29,362 nt of DNA from a virus. The stretch is from positions 1 to 29,362 of IMG/VR virus record IMGVR_UViG_3300051212_000254; one strand, 5' to 3'. A program made the position numbers and the translations under genes. How positions within the stretch are numbered: position 1 is the stretch's first letter; each line of letters begins with the position of its first letter. Shown here in pieces: positions 18,495-27,112 of the stretch. The notes under the pieces were generated by a model, which searched no databases, was not told where the DNA came from, and worked only from the letters and a program-made list of their open reading frames with translations.

Positions 18495-19121
18495 TTATCG
18501 GAGCTTGCCTATTACTGCTAATAGGCTCTCTTTAATGTACTTCTGCGCCTTGGGGTCTTTCTTCACTTCCTCCGCTATGCGTAAGGCTCTATGCCCACCA
18601 CGATTGTTCATCAAGTGTTCATAAATTGGTGTTGGATAAGCCCCTGGGGCACTGGGTTGAGCTACCACATCCACTGTGATAATCTCAAAATCACTGACCT
18701 TGCCAGTACCATCTCCACTGACATTGCCGGATCCTCTACTGCTTACTCCCAACTTTACTCCACTTTCCAACATTGTTCTAACAAGTTGTCCCATGGGTGT
18801 TGGCAGTATCTTAAACTTGCCATAACCATTTGGACCGTCCATCCACATTTCTGTAATCATGTGGCTGACACGATCCAAATTGATCTTTAGGTCATCTGGA
18901 TGATCTACTTCACCTAATACGCTGTATCCTCCTGAGATCTGATCGTTCAAGGTTTTGACAGCTCTTTCTATCTCGTCTACAGGATATATTCTCTGGTTGG
19001 CATTTTTGATACCTCCCTGAATACAAATACCTTTCATGTAAAGGTCTTTGCCGTTCTCTCCATGACTTTCGACCACGACACGTGCCTGGTCGAAACTCAA
19101 GTTTTCTCGTAAGTAGCTCAT
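18495..19121 (-). CDS. gp21: Prohead maturation protease, T4 gp21-like, 208 aa
   Basis: Serine protease that digests the scaffold and trims the capsid proteins inside the prohead. The likely catalytic His is H74 in G-E-V-D-H-P-D. The Ser is in L-G-V-S-S-R-G-S-G (S127/S128), and an Asp (D151) lies in F-E-I-I-T-V-D-V-V, the arrangement of the T4 gp21/herpes assemblin-like fold. Length matches T4 gp21 (212 aa). The SD before 19121 is weak, and the upstream gene ends 10 nt earlier, so translation may be coupled. Confidence 0.93.
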   Translation of the reverse strand: MSYLRENLSFDQARVVVESHGENGKDLYMKGICIQGGIKNANQRIYPVDEIERAVKTLNDQISGGYSVLGEVDHPDDLKINLDRVSHMITEMWMDGPNGYGKFKILPTPMGQLVRTMLESGVKLGVSSRGSGNVSGDGTGKVSDFEIITVDVVAQPSAPGAYPTPIYEHLMNNRGGHRALRIAEEVKKDPKAQKYIKESLLAVIGKLR

Positions 19122-19131
19122 CTATGTGTGT

Positions 19132-20169
19132 TTACTTGGCTCTTTTTGGTGCGCCGTTTAGTGGACTCTTTGTGTTTAATCCACCAACTTGACCTGCTGC
19201 ACCACCTGTGCCTGCACCCCAAGCCTTACCTTCTGCTTCACCTTTCTTCTCTGCACCATGACCAGGCTCTTTCTTCTTAAAGCCTGTTTTACCAGCATTA
19301 CCACCTGGCTTGTTTACATTGCCAAAATCTTCAATTTGTGGCTTGCTCTGCTTAAAAACACCGTTGCCTTGTATTGTACGACCTGCACCTACTTCTACAG
19401 GAGCTGCACCATTACGGCCACTTAAAATGTTTTGATTTGTACCACCCATGTCATTTTTCATGTTGTCGATGATACTTTTTGTGTTGACACCATCATCACC
19501 CATCTTACCCCAAGTGTTATAGTTGCCACCACCTACTTTTTCTACATATTCACGGATGAAGTCTTCATCTGTCTGTTCATCATCTGAATCATCTTTTTCA
19601 TCGTCATCATCACGTTTTTCAAAGGCCATGGCATCTTTAACATCGTCAGCTGGGCCTTCATCATCCATACCCATGTCACCGCCCATGTCACCGCCCATGT
19701 CATCACCACCTAACTCATCACCTTCTTCACCGCCTAACTTGGCTTCTAATTCATCTTTAATAGCTTCGATTTCAGCTTCGAGATCATCAAGACGATCTGT
19801 TACATCGCCTTCATCACCGAACTCATCTCCGCCCATATCCATTTCATCATCACCACCTAGATCATCCAAGCCGCCTTCTTCATCATCGGCACCAACATCG
19901 CCTAACATGTCATCTGATGCATCCGCGCCAAATGCTTCCATTCCTGCATTAGGATCTTCCATATCCATGTTTTCTTCAGTAGAATCATCATCATCATCAT
20001 GCTGTGATTCATCTGTTTCTTGATTTTCATCAAAATCATCGGCTAATAAATTCTCATAAATTTCGCGGCTTTTTGCCACTACGATATCGTGAAATAATTC
20101 ACGTGCTTTAGCTTCCTCATCGTTAATAAGGTACTCAAGCATCTGTTCGAACTTTGAACGATCTCCCAT
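19132..20169 (-). CDS. Acidic prohead core protein, gp67/gp68-like, 345 aa
   Basis: Starts at 20169 after AGGAG. Residues 1-45 (EYLINDEEAKARELFHDIV, then SREIYENLL) are helical and recall the N-terminus of T4 core protein gp67 (D-x-x-x-A-x-x-L-F). Residues 45-200 are very rich in Asp, Glu, Gly and Met (DDLGGDDEMDMGGDEFGD), another gp67 feature. The C-terminus is Gly/Lys-rich and basic (EKKGEAEGKAWGAG). It sits between the portal and protease genes, where T4 keeps genes 67 and 68, but at 345 residues it is far longer than either. A core/scaffold role is likely; exact orthology is uncertain. Confidence 0.6.
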   Translation of the reverse strand: MGDRSKFEQMLEYLINDEEAKARELFHDIVVAKSREIYENLLADDFDENQETDESQHDDDDDSTEENMDMEDPNAGMEAFGADASDDMLGDVGADDEEGGLDDLGGDDEMDMGGDEFGDEGDVTDRLDDLEAEIEAIKDELEAKLGGEEGDELGGDDMGGDMGGDMGMDDEGPADDVKDAMAFEKRDDDDEKDDSDDEQTDEDFIREYVEKVGGGNYNTWGKMGDDGVNTKSIIDNMKNDMGGTNQNILSGRNGAAPVEVGAGRTIQGNGVFKQSKPQIEDFGNVNKPGGNAGKTGFKKKEPGHGAEKKGEAEGKAWGAGTGGAAGQVGGLNTKSPLNGAPKRAK

Positions 20170-20246
20170 TTTGTTCTCCTATAGGTAATGAGCTGTCAAG
20201 TAGTATTTACATATAACTTAAAAAAATAGTGTCTAATGGTAGAAAA

Positions 20247-20858
20247 TTAACGAATTTTCTGCCATTCCTCCTTGATTTCTTTAAATTTTTCATATGTCAT
20301 TTGGTAATAGTTATCATACCTCCAATTAGTATCGAAAAAATTTGGAATCGTCACTCTATAGTATTTTATAGAAGGATTAGTTTTTATAATAAAGTCAGTT
20401 TGTTTTAACCAGTTTCCATAATATACTGCCGCTTGATCACTGCCTTTATAGTTAGGCGTGTCAGCAAATACATTATTAACTTTACCATCTAATCCTTGAT
20501 AATCAAAACCAAAAATATAAATTTCATTGGCACCTTGAGTTGATGCTAAGTTAAGAGCTGTTGGTCCAGAACTCCAGCCGTGATTCGGCTCTATGTAATT
20601 AAAATGCTTGTACCATGCTTTCTTCTGACCGATATAAGTCCATACACTATGATTTTTTGGATAATCTGTAGCGTTTATCTCCTCCAACATCTTTCTATCA
20701 ACTGCTATAAGATAATCAGGAGCATATTCCCTATAGACTGCGTTACAAGCATACACAGCACCATAGGGTTTTACATCATCAAATTCAATGTTTAGTCGTG
20801 TTTTACCATTGCCAAACACGAAATATCTAACTACATTGGTTTTCTGCGACACATCCAT
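20247..20858 (-). CDS. DUF115/GT29-like glycan-modification protein, 203 aa
   Basis: Segments recall the DUF115 / sialyltransferase-like fold: VFGNGKTRLN at residues 14-23 (nucleotide-binding turn), VYACNAVYREYAPDYLIAVD at 35-54, and GWSSGPTALNLASTQ followed by EIYIFGFDY at about 93-122. These families transfer or bind CMP-activated sugars. The start at 20858 lies 28 nt inside the end of the methyltransferase-like gene and lacks a clear SD, so translation is probably coupled. It is set among head genes, where T4 has none. It may glycosylate a virion protein or host surface; substrate unknown. Confidence 0.5.
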   Translation of the reverse strand: MDVSQKTNVVRYFVFGNGKTRLNIEFDDVKPYGAVYACNAVYREYAPDYLIAVDRKMLEEINATDYPKNHSVWTYIGQKKAWYKHFNYIEPNHGWSSGPTALNLASTQGANEIYIFGFDYQGLDGKVNNVFADTPNYKGSDQAAVYYGNWLKQTDFIIKTNPSIKYYRVTIPNFFDTNWRYDNYYQMTYEKFKEIKEEWQKIR

Positions 20859-21436
20859 GCTACACTTTGAAACTCATCACGCATATAGACTTCTAATTGA
20901 TTTCTATCAATAGTTTCTTGTATATCAGCGTCAGTGATCTCACACCAATTCCAGATACGATGATTAATAGCTTCCTCAAAATATTCCACATTTCTAACAT
21001 AATCGTGTGCCATAACAAAGTCACCAGGTTTCAAATGGTCTGTTAATAAATTAACTTCCATTTTCTTCAATCCACCATCACAAAGCAATACTGTAGTTCC
21101 AGGACGTTGTAAATGTCCTACTATTTCATCTCTGTTACTTTCACGAATATTTTGATAATCATCTGTAAAAAGATTACAAATTCTAACAAGAATACCTTCA
21201 TTACTCAGCATACTATACCATCCTTGCGGATGTAATTCGTAACTGATCATTTGATATTCATGTCCCACTTCTTTTAAAATTCTATTAAGAGCAAGACTAG
21301 TGGCTCCTTGCCCTATACCAATTTCTACAACTGTTGTAGGTTTTACTTCATTAAAAAATTGACGAAAAGGATGCTGAAAATCCTTATGCTGTTGACAAAT
21401 TAATCCATCAATAGGACCGTGTTCGAATGGTTGCAT
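20831..21436 (-). CDS. Class I SAM-dependent methyltransferase-like protein, 201 aa
   Basis: Starts at 21436 after AAGGAA. TTVVEIGIGQGATSLAL at residues 34-50 is a Rossmann motif I for S-adenosylmethionine. It is followed by MISYELHPQGWY (acidic motif II), GTTVLLCDGGLKK and GDFVMAHDYVRNVEYFEEA, a pattern close to the CmcI/cephalosporin-hydroxylase-like and related small-molecule methyltransferases. The substrate could be a sugar, given the DUF115/GT29-like gene that overlaps its end, but this is inference. The cassette separates the portal and its small neighbour from the core proteins. Confidence 0.65.
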   Translation of the reverse strand: MQPFEHGPIDGLICQQHKDFQHPFRQFFNEVKPTTVVEIGIGQGATSLALNRILKEVGHEYQMISYELHPQGWYSMLSNEGILVRICNLFTDDYQNIRESNRDEIVGHLQRPGTTVLLCDGGLKKMEVNLLTDHLKPGDFVMAHDYVRNVEYFEEAINHRIWNWCEITDADIQETIDRNQLEVYMRDEFQSVAWMCRRKPM

Positions 21437-21456
21437 ATTTGTTCCTTATAAATGAT

Positions 21457-21699
21457 TTAGGCGGCAGGCTGTGCAGGCTCAGTACCATACATTTTCTGTA
21501 CGAATTCCATTTCATCTTCGGAATCCAAAATGTGCGCTTCAGAAGCCTTACGTAAATCATTTATCTGTCTTAGTGTCAACCTGGTTTTTCTTGTGTCACT
21601 ACGCTGTAATTCTTCAATATCCCGTGAGGCATCAAATCTAAAATCATTAGAAATTTTCTGTGTTTCAGGATTAAGATAAAATAGTTCTCGAAGAATCAT
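21457..21699 (-). CDS. Small protein between portal and core genes, 80 aa
   Basis: A short, charged, probably helical protein (FRFDASRDIEELQRSDTRKT, LRQINDLRKASEAHI) ending in an acidic stretch and QPAA. It starts at 21699, 10 nt after the portal stop. No SD is visible; instead AATAAATA ends 4 nt before the ATG. T4 gene 67 has the same position and length (80 aa) but a different composition. It is in the right place for a portal- or core-associated factor, but I do not recognise the family. Confidence 0.6.
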   Translation of the reverse strand: MILRELFYLNPETQKISNDFRFDASRDIEELQRSDTRKTRLTLRQINDLRKASEAHILDSEDEMEFVQKMYGTEPAQPAA

Positions 21700-21709
21700 A
21701 GTGTATTTA

Positions 21710-23437
21710 TTACATTGGAGCTGGAGCTGGAGCGGCTGTCATACCCATGCCTGTATCCATACCAGGCACAGCCCCTGGCGCCTGGGTCATATCTTCTGGA
21801 CCGGCTGTATCAGCAGCCATTTCAAGATCGCTGTCAATACCTGCTGCACTAAGTCCGGCACCACGTAGTTCACCGCTGGCATCTGTGCCAGTAATAGGTG
21901 CCATACCTTTTTCCTGACGCCATAGGTTTTCATTTTCTGCCATCTCTTCCTCACTTAATCCGAGGAATCTTTTTAGTGCAAAACGCTTACTAATATATGG
22001 AACTTGTTGTATCGTATTAAATGTGTTGATACGTTGTCCATCTACTTCTGCTTGACGATAAGCAGCAAAGTTTTGTGGAGGTTGAAATTTTAACTCAAAT
22101 AAACTGGTATCAATATTGACACCTTTGTAGTATAAAAATCTTTTAAATTCCTCATCAAATACACTGGTTAGTAGACTCTGCAAACGCATACAATAATTAT
22201 TAAAACGTAGTTCTTGAATATACGCTGTACCTACACGACCATCGTTATATTGTTGCTGTCCATCATCAGCACCAGTAGGTAGATAACTACTGGGTATACG
22301 CAATGCTCTAAATAATTTATTTGTAAAATATTTTAAATCTTCAATTTCACCAAGATTGGTGCCTCCTGGAAGTGTTTCTACTTTACTGCCTCTACCACCT
22401 TCAGTTTGTGGAAAGAAATAATCCTCATTAATACTCAACGGGTTGTAAGCACTGTCAATAATATTCATACCACCGCCATTTTGACTTGGAATACGACGTT
22501 GATGTATTTCATTCTTTACACGCTCAACAAAAGCCATGGCCATATGTGATGGCATATTTCCTACATCAATATAAAAAATTCTACGTTCTGGAGCACGCTG
22601 TATACGATAGATTAAAATAGCATCTTCAAGTAATTCTTTTTGTTTGTATACCTTAAATACTTGTTCAAGTAAACTGGTTCCAAAAGGATAATTGTTATCA
22701 AGTCCCTCACTTAAACTTAAATGAACCACATGAGCTGCATCGATAGCTACCTCATTTTCATTAATACTAAAACGATCTCCATATTGAGTAGGGTAAGCAC
22801 CAGTAGCACCTCGGGCCATTCCTCCACCAGCTACATAATTACTACCTCTTGTGTTACTTTGATATGGACTATTTTGTATTTGAGTAGCTACAAGATTTTG
22901 AAAGTTTGGGTTTAAATCACGTATTACATACTGTTCTGGCTTTTTTCCATCACTTTCATTAACAATAATCTTGGTTAATTTAGCTGGATCGACATAAAAC
23001 CATTTTTGAGTTTCTGGATCTCTAATAAAAATTGCATCACCAAATTTAAATGTATTTCTTACTATTCTAAAAAATCTTGTGTCAAATTGTTGTAGTTTAA
23101 ACCACTGTTGTAAGTATTCACGCAATACACGAATTTCACTATTAGTAGCTCTATCCTTAAAACTTAAACTAAATGTTGTATTATTTTCTCTATTTTTTTG
23201 AGTACAAAATTCAGCAAGAATATCTAGTGCAGCATTAACTTCAGGATCCATGTCCATAGTGTCATATTGCATGTAACGTTCAATTCTATTTGGGCTACCT
23301 GTATAAATGTCAGGTAGAAAGCTACTATAATTGCTACGAGCTGGTCCTGGTTTATTGCCATTACTTAGTCCACTAATTACGCTTAAACCAGATTGATTAC
23401 TTGTATCAACTGGAGTAAAATATCTTCGCCAACTCAT
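21710..23437 (-). CDS. gp20: Portal vertex protein, T4 gp20-like, 575 aa
   Basis: Forms the dodecameric ring at the head-tail vertex through which DNA is packaged and ejected. Recognisable portal segments are YMQYDTMDMDPEVNAALDIL near residue 55, FRIVRNTFKFGDAIFIRDP, HVVHLSLSEGLDNNYPFGTS, LLEQVFKVYKQKELLEDAI, YRIQRAPERRIFYIDVGNMP, then KYFTNKLFRALRIPSSYL and LTSVFDEEFKRFLYYKGV. Length is near T4 gp20 (524 aa), with an extra Ala/Pro/Met/Gly-rich tail (residues 520-575). Starts at 23437 after AAAGGG, 3 nt after the stop of the tape-measure-like gene. Confidence 0.96.
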   Translation of the reverse strand: MSWRRYFTPVDTSNQSGLSVISGLSNGNKPGPARSNYSSFLPDIYTGSPNRIERYMQYDTMDMDPEVNAALDILAEFCTQKNRENNTTFSLSFKDRATNSEIRVLREYLQQWFKLQQFDTRFFRIVRNTFKFGDAIFIRDPETQKWFYVDPAKLTKIIVNESDGKKPEQYVIRDLNPNFQNLVATQIQNSPYQSNTRGSNYVAGGGMARGATGAYPTQYGDRFSINENEVAIDAAHVVHLSLSEGLDNNYPFGTSLLEQVFKVYKQKELLEDAILIYRIQRAPERRIFYIDVGNMPSHMAMAFVERVKNEIHQRRIPSQNGGGMNIIDSAYNPLSINEDYFFPQTEGGRGSKVETLPGGTNLGEIEDLKYFTNKLFRALRIPSSYLPTGADDGQQQYNDGRVGTAYIQELRFNNYCMRLQSLLTSVFDEEFKRFLYYKGVNIDTSLFELKFQPPQNFAAYRQAEVDGQRINTFNTIQQVPYISKRFALKRFLGLSEEEMAENENLWRQEKGMAPITGTDASGELRGAGLSAAGIDSDLEMAADTAGPEDMTQAPGAVPGMDTGMGMTAAPAPAPM

Positions 23438-23440
23438 AAA

Positions 23441-26400
23441 TTACCCTTTGTATAGATTACCGCTTAAAGATTTAACGGCACTGATCTGTTGTCTGGAAGT
23501 TTCGTCAACCTTAGTGACTAAGGACCTCATGCTACTATTTAATGTATCTAAACTTTTGACCACATCGTCCAGAGTTTTTTGTTCCTTCTTATTTGTAGAA
23601 GTAGTCGTCTCTGTGGATTTTTTATCCTTATCTGATTCTTTAGTGTCTTTCTTAGATTTATCATCCTTAGCTGCATCTACTTTTTCATCTTTCTTAACTG
23701 CACCTGGAATTGACTTTGCATCAGTTTTTGGTTTAGCAACAGGCAACCCATCTGGGCCTAAGGTAAATCCATCCATTGTTATAGGTTCAAAATTACTTTT
23801 AGTCACAGGTTCCTTAGCTGTGTTTGCTTTAGAACTTACAGCAAAGTCAATTCCTGCTACACTAGCATCACCTGGTCCAGATGCATAAGCAGCATCCTCT
23901 GCCATACTATCAGTTGGTATCTGATTTCTTAATTCGTCAAGTAAATTTGTACCACTATAATCATCCCCTGCATCATCACCACCTATAGATTCACCGCCTT
24001 CGCCATATTCATCTTCTTCAAATTCTTTGAGACCGTGAACTTGATCCATAAGATTTTGTACAGCATCATTTACTGCTTCACCGCCTTGGCCGTATTCATC
24101 CTCAGCAAAACTACTATCTAACTCACCACCAATAGCTTCACCACCTTCTCCGTATTCATCCTCTTCGAACTCTTTTAGTCCCTGTATTTGATTTGTTAAA
24201 TCTTCAAGAGCACCATATTCATCTTCAAGAAAGGCACTATCCATTTCTCCACCAATAGCTTCACCACCTTCCCCATACTCATCCTCTGCAAATTCATCAC
24301 GATCAGGCATATCGAACATTTCATTTATTTCCATCATAAATGTTTCTCTTGCCTTTTCTGCTGCATCCGTGACACCGCCCATGTCACCAATCAATTCTTG
24401 ATTAGCCATCATAAATTGTTCATTTAACAAATCATGAGCTGCCTTTGATATATCAAGCTTTTCCTCATCAGCACCTTTCATTAATTCTAATTCTTTACGT
24501 GCTTGTTGGTCTAATCTTTCAAGTTCTAAATCATCAGCTAAAATTTCTATATTTTTAATCATGTCAAGTTGTTCTTGACGTTTGGCATAATCTTCTTTAG
24601 CTCCTGCGCTGATCATTTCACTTTCAGCAAGACGAGCTTCTTCTTCCTCTGTTAGTTCCCTTTCGTTTTTCTTTTTCTGTAAATCTGCTACAATTGCATC
24701 ATGCTTTTCTATAATTTCAGCATCAATACCATGTTGACGTTTTAGAGCAAATGTCATAAATTCTTGATTATCCTTACTCATACCTTGATAATCTTCTATA
24801 AATTTTTTCTGTTCATCTGTGAATTTACTCTTAAATTCACTTTGCTGACCCTGCATTTCTTGGATAGGAATCATTTCCTTAAATACACCTTGGAATTGTT
24901 CAGCAGCTTTTTCTAATTCATCTTCTTGATCTTTTACAAACATATTAACAAGACTTGGTAATTCTTTTTCTATCATATTATCCACTGCTCTTACACTGGC
25001 TTGCGTAGGAATTTGTTTGTTTAATTCTATTTGATTATCCACTGCTCTTACACTGGCTTGCGTAGGCTTCGTTTCAGTCTGTTGACCTTCAATGGCCATT
25101 CTACGTACTTGATCTGCTGTAAGTTTAGGAGCTTCCTTTTCTTTAGCTTTTTCTGCCGTAGTCTTATCTTTATCCTTATCTTTATCCTTGTCTGTACCTG
25201 ATGTATCTTTCTTATCAGCTGGTTGTGGACTAGCAGCTACTTGTGTTAAAGTTTTAGGCCAATTAGTAATTTCTACCTTGCTTGTAGTTGTAGCAATATC
25301 TTTAGCTATTTTTTGTAAATCAATACCTGCTAACTTGCCCATCTCAGGTTGCTTGCCCGTAGAAGTTGTTGTCATCAGCTTGTTTAATACTTCAGCCATT
25401 GCGTCTGATCTAACATTACTAATCAAAGTTTTTTGTTGTTCAGGAGTAAGTACAGTTTCGCCTTTGTGCAATAAAGCCATTATGTCCTTAGGTTCTACAG
25501 CCATACCTGTTTCACCTAAGGTACCACCAGCACGACCAGTTTCAGGTTTTTTCTCAGCTATAAGTTCTTTTATATTTGCTGTATCTATTTTAACTTCCTT
25601 AGCATTGATCATATTACCAGCTAATCCTAATGAACTACTAGCAAAACTTGTAATACCTTTAATCAATTCACTGCCTACTTCGCCTGCCACTTTCTTTATA
25701 ATAAAATCGCCGCCACCTTTGCCTAACATAGCCTCATATGCTTCCTGATATGTACGTGGAGCTTTATCAGGACCACCTAATTCTTTTTGTCGAGCTTGAG
25801 CTAAACTTTGCCTTGCCATTATATCCTTAGGATCATCAGTGGGTTTAGTTGTACTAAACTTGTCAGAAGCAGCTAATAAAGCTTGATTAAGTTTGGGATC
25901 TTTGTTTACTCCACCTACTATTCTATTCATAAAAGCAGCATTGGCAGCTTCTAATTGTTGTTTACCAGTAATTAAGGCTGAAGTAATACCTACTCTTGCT
26001 TCTTGTTCTGCTTTTATAGCAGCCTTTTGTTTGTTCAATGCCTCTGTAACATTTTCTCTGGCTATGCCTTCTTCCTTCATAGTTTTCTGCATACCATGAT
26101 AGGCTGCGTCATTGGCCTTCATCAAGCTTCGTGAAGCTTCTCCTACATCACCAGTAGCATAAATTGTAGCCCGAAGAAAAGCTTTATCACGCTGCAACTT
26201 CATCATTTCTATTCCAGCACGTTCAGTATAAGTTTTACTGAGTTCCCCGTTACCTTTAGCTAATTCTTGAGCACTCTTAGCAGCTTCTTGACCAGCTTGA
26301 CCACTCATAGCAAATTGTGCCTGAGCTCCTTTGCTCATCACTGTACCAGTAGCTACTAACTCCTTGTACATATCCCCCATGCCTTTTGCAGCCATCTGAG

Positions 26401-27049
26401 CATAGTTATTCTTAAATGCTTCTCTTGCTTCTGCTTCTTTTTCTGCACCTTGTTCTAAGCCTATTTCTCTAAACTTAGCTTCAAGTTTCATATCAGCTTG
26501 GGCTTTTTTAAGATTATCTTCTTGTTCTTTTCTTGAAACTCCAGTTAATTGAGTAAGTTGATCTAACTCTAAAGCAAACTGTGCAGCACTGGCCGCTGCC
26601 TTCTTCTGTCCTTCAACACTGTTATCAAATGTACTTTTTTGGAATCCGACTTGTAAAGCTAAAATTTCATTAAGTTCACCAGCAGTAAATCCCATCTGTC
26701 TAAGATTTTCTGCTACTCCACTGGTATGAAATTCCTTGGCAAACTTGACAAATTCTTGACTACCTTTGCTTACACTACCACCAAAACTGGCAAATACTTC
26801 TGCATTATCCTTGAGCAATTCAGTGAATTTGTCCAATGGCATGCGTACATCAGACGCAGCAATAGCAATTTTTAACATATCATTGCCAAATCTATTGCCA
26901 GTATTGCTTAACTGCTCAAAGGTATTCATCAACTGCTGTACTGGTGCTACAGCCTGTTTTGCCTTTTCTCCAAACTTAGAGGCACCATCACTTGCAGATT
27001 TAAATCCGCCAGCTAATTTGTCCATCATTCCTTTATCTGGTTCTGCCAT
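23441..27049 (-). CDS. Tape-measure-like tail protein, 1202 aa
   Basis: Likely sets tail length and sits inside the tube. The first 450 residues are long alpha-helices rich in Ala, Lys and Glu (GKLAGG-like start, FEQLSNTGNRFGNDMLKIA, LDQLTQLTGVSRKEQED). Near residue 520 is A-L-L-H-K-G-E-T-V-L-T-P, a [LV]-H-x-G-E-x-V motif frequent in phage tape measures and tail-tip proteins. After a Lys/Asp linker (DKDKDKDKDK, about residue 620) comes a 19-residue tandem duplication (about 661-691), then coiled coils. Four acidic EDEYG-type repeats follow at about 919-1023, then a Lys-rich tail. Start at 27049 with a weak SD. A tail-assembly chaperone gene lies divergently next to it. Alternative: another large internal tail protein; gp29 orthology is not shown. 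Confidence 0.6.
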   Translation of the reverse strand: MAEPDKGMMDKLAGGFKSASDGASKFGEKAKQAVAPVQQLMNTFEQLSNTGNRFGNDMLKIAIAASDVRMPLDKFTELLKDNAEVFASFGGSVSKGSQEFVKFAKEFHTSGVAENLRQMGFTAGELNEILALQVGFQKSTFDNSVEGQKKAAASAAQFALELDQLTQLTGVSRKEQEDNLKKAQADMKLEAKFREIGLEQGAEKEAEAREAFKNNYAQMAAKGMGDMYKELVATGTVMSKGAQAQFAMSGQAGQEAAKSAQELAKGNGELSKTYTERAGIEMMKLQRDKAFLRATIYATGDVGEASRSLMKANDAAYHGMQKTMKEEGIARENVTEALNKQKAAIKAEQEARVGITSALITGKQQLEAANAAFMNRIVGGVNKDPKLNQALLAASDKFSTTKPTDDPKDIMARQSLAQARQKELGGPDKAPRTYQEAYEAMLGKGGGDFIIKKVAGEVGSELIKGITSFASSSLGLAGNMINAKEVKIDTANIKELIAEKKPETGRAGGTLGETGMAVEPKDIMALLHKGETVLTPEQQKTLISNVRSDAMAEVLNKLMTTTSTGKQPEMGKLAGIDLQKIAKDIATTTSKVEITNWPKTLTQVAASPQPADKKDTSGTDKDKDKDKDKTTAEKAKEKEAPKLTADQVRRMAIEGQQTETKPTQASVRAVDNQIELNKQIPTQASVRAVDNMIEKELPSLVNMFVKDQEDELEKAAEQFQGVFKEMIPIQEMQGQQSEFKSKFTDEQKKFIEDYQGMSKDNQEFMTFALKRQHGIDAEIIEKHDAIVADLQKKKNERELTEEEEARLAESEMISAGAKEDYAKRQEQLDMIKNIEILADDLELERLDQQARKELELMKGADEEKLDISKAAHDLLNEQFMMANQELIGDMGGVTDAAEKARETFMMEINEMFDMPDRDEFAEDEYGEGGEAIGGEMDSAFLEDEYGALEDLTNQIQGLKEFEEDEYGEGGEAIGGELDSSFAEDEYGQGGEAVNDAVQNLMDQVHGLKEFEEDEYGEGGESIGGDDAGDDYSGTNLLDELRNQIPTDSMAEDAAYASGPGDASVAGIDFAVSSKANTAKEPVTKSNFEPITMDGFTLGPDGLPVAKPKTDAKSIPGAVKKDEKVDAAKDDKSKKDTKESDKDKKSTETTTSTNKKEQKTLDDVVKSLDTLNSSMRSLVTKVDETSRQQISAVKSLSGNLYKG
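23981..24292 (-). repeat. Acidic EDEYGEGGE repeats in the tape-measure-like protein
   Basis: Four copies of [EA]EDEYG[EQ]GGE[AS][IV] are encoded at about 24245-24292, 24121-24169, 24071-24112 and 23981-24025, with a shorter EDEYGALEDL at about 24209-24235. They alternate with helices of the type LMDQVHGLKEFEEDEYG. The unit is strongly acidic and Gly-rich, unlike the Lys-rich flanks. Confidence 0.9.
24977..25066. repeat. Exact 33-bp tandem-type repeat (period 57 bp)
   Basis: 24977-25009 and 25034-25066 are identical over 33 bp. The 57-bp period is 19 codons and duplicates T-Q-A-S-V-R-A-V-D-N in the tape-measure-like protein. Perfect DNA identity points to a recent in-frame duplication. Confidence 0.92.
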
Positions 27050-27073
27050 ATTTTTAACCCAGTTTTCAGCGTA

Positions 27074-27081
27074 TATAAATA
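27074..27081 (+). promoter_or_regulatory. T4-type late promoter (TATAAATA) for the gp26-like gene
   Basis: Exact TATAAATA, the consensus read by the T4 gp55 late sigma factor, 32-39 nt upstream of the start codon. Transcription would begin near 27087-27089. It is the only exact match in an intergenic position that I noticed in the window. The surrounding CGTATATAAATACG is a near-palindrome shared with the divergent tape-measure-like gene. Confidence 0.7.
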
Positions 27082-27112
27082 CGTTCCATATACTTTATTT
27101 ATTGGAGCTATG

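Noticed and set aside
19523-20023. Serine-rich 166-codon open frame on the plus strand
   Set aside because: It is the antisense of the Asp/Glu-rich low-complexity part of the acidic core protein, whose GAT/GAA codons read as Ser-rich on the other strand. No SD or plausible domain.
27110-27112. ATG at 27110 as start of the gp26-like gene
   Set aside because: The TGGAG site would end only 2 nt before it; the next ATG at 27113 has better spacing.
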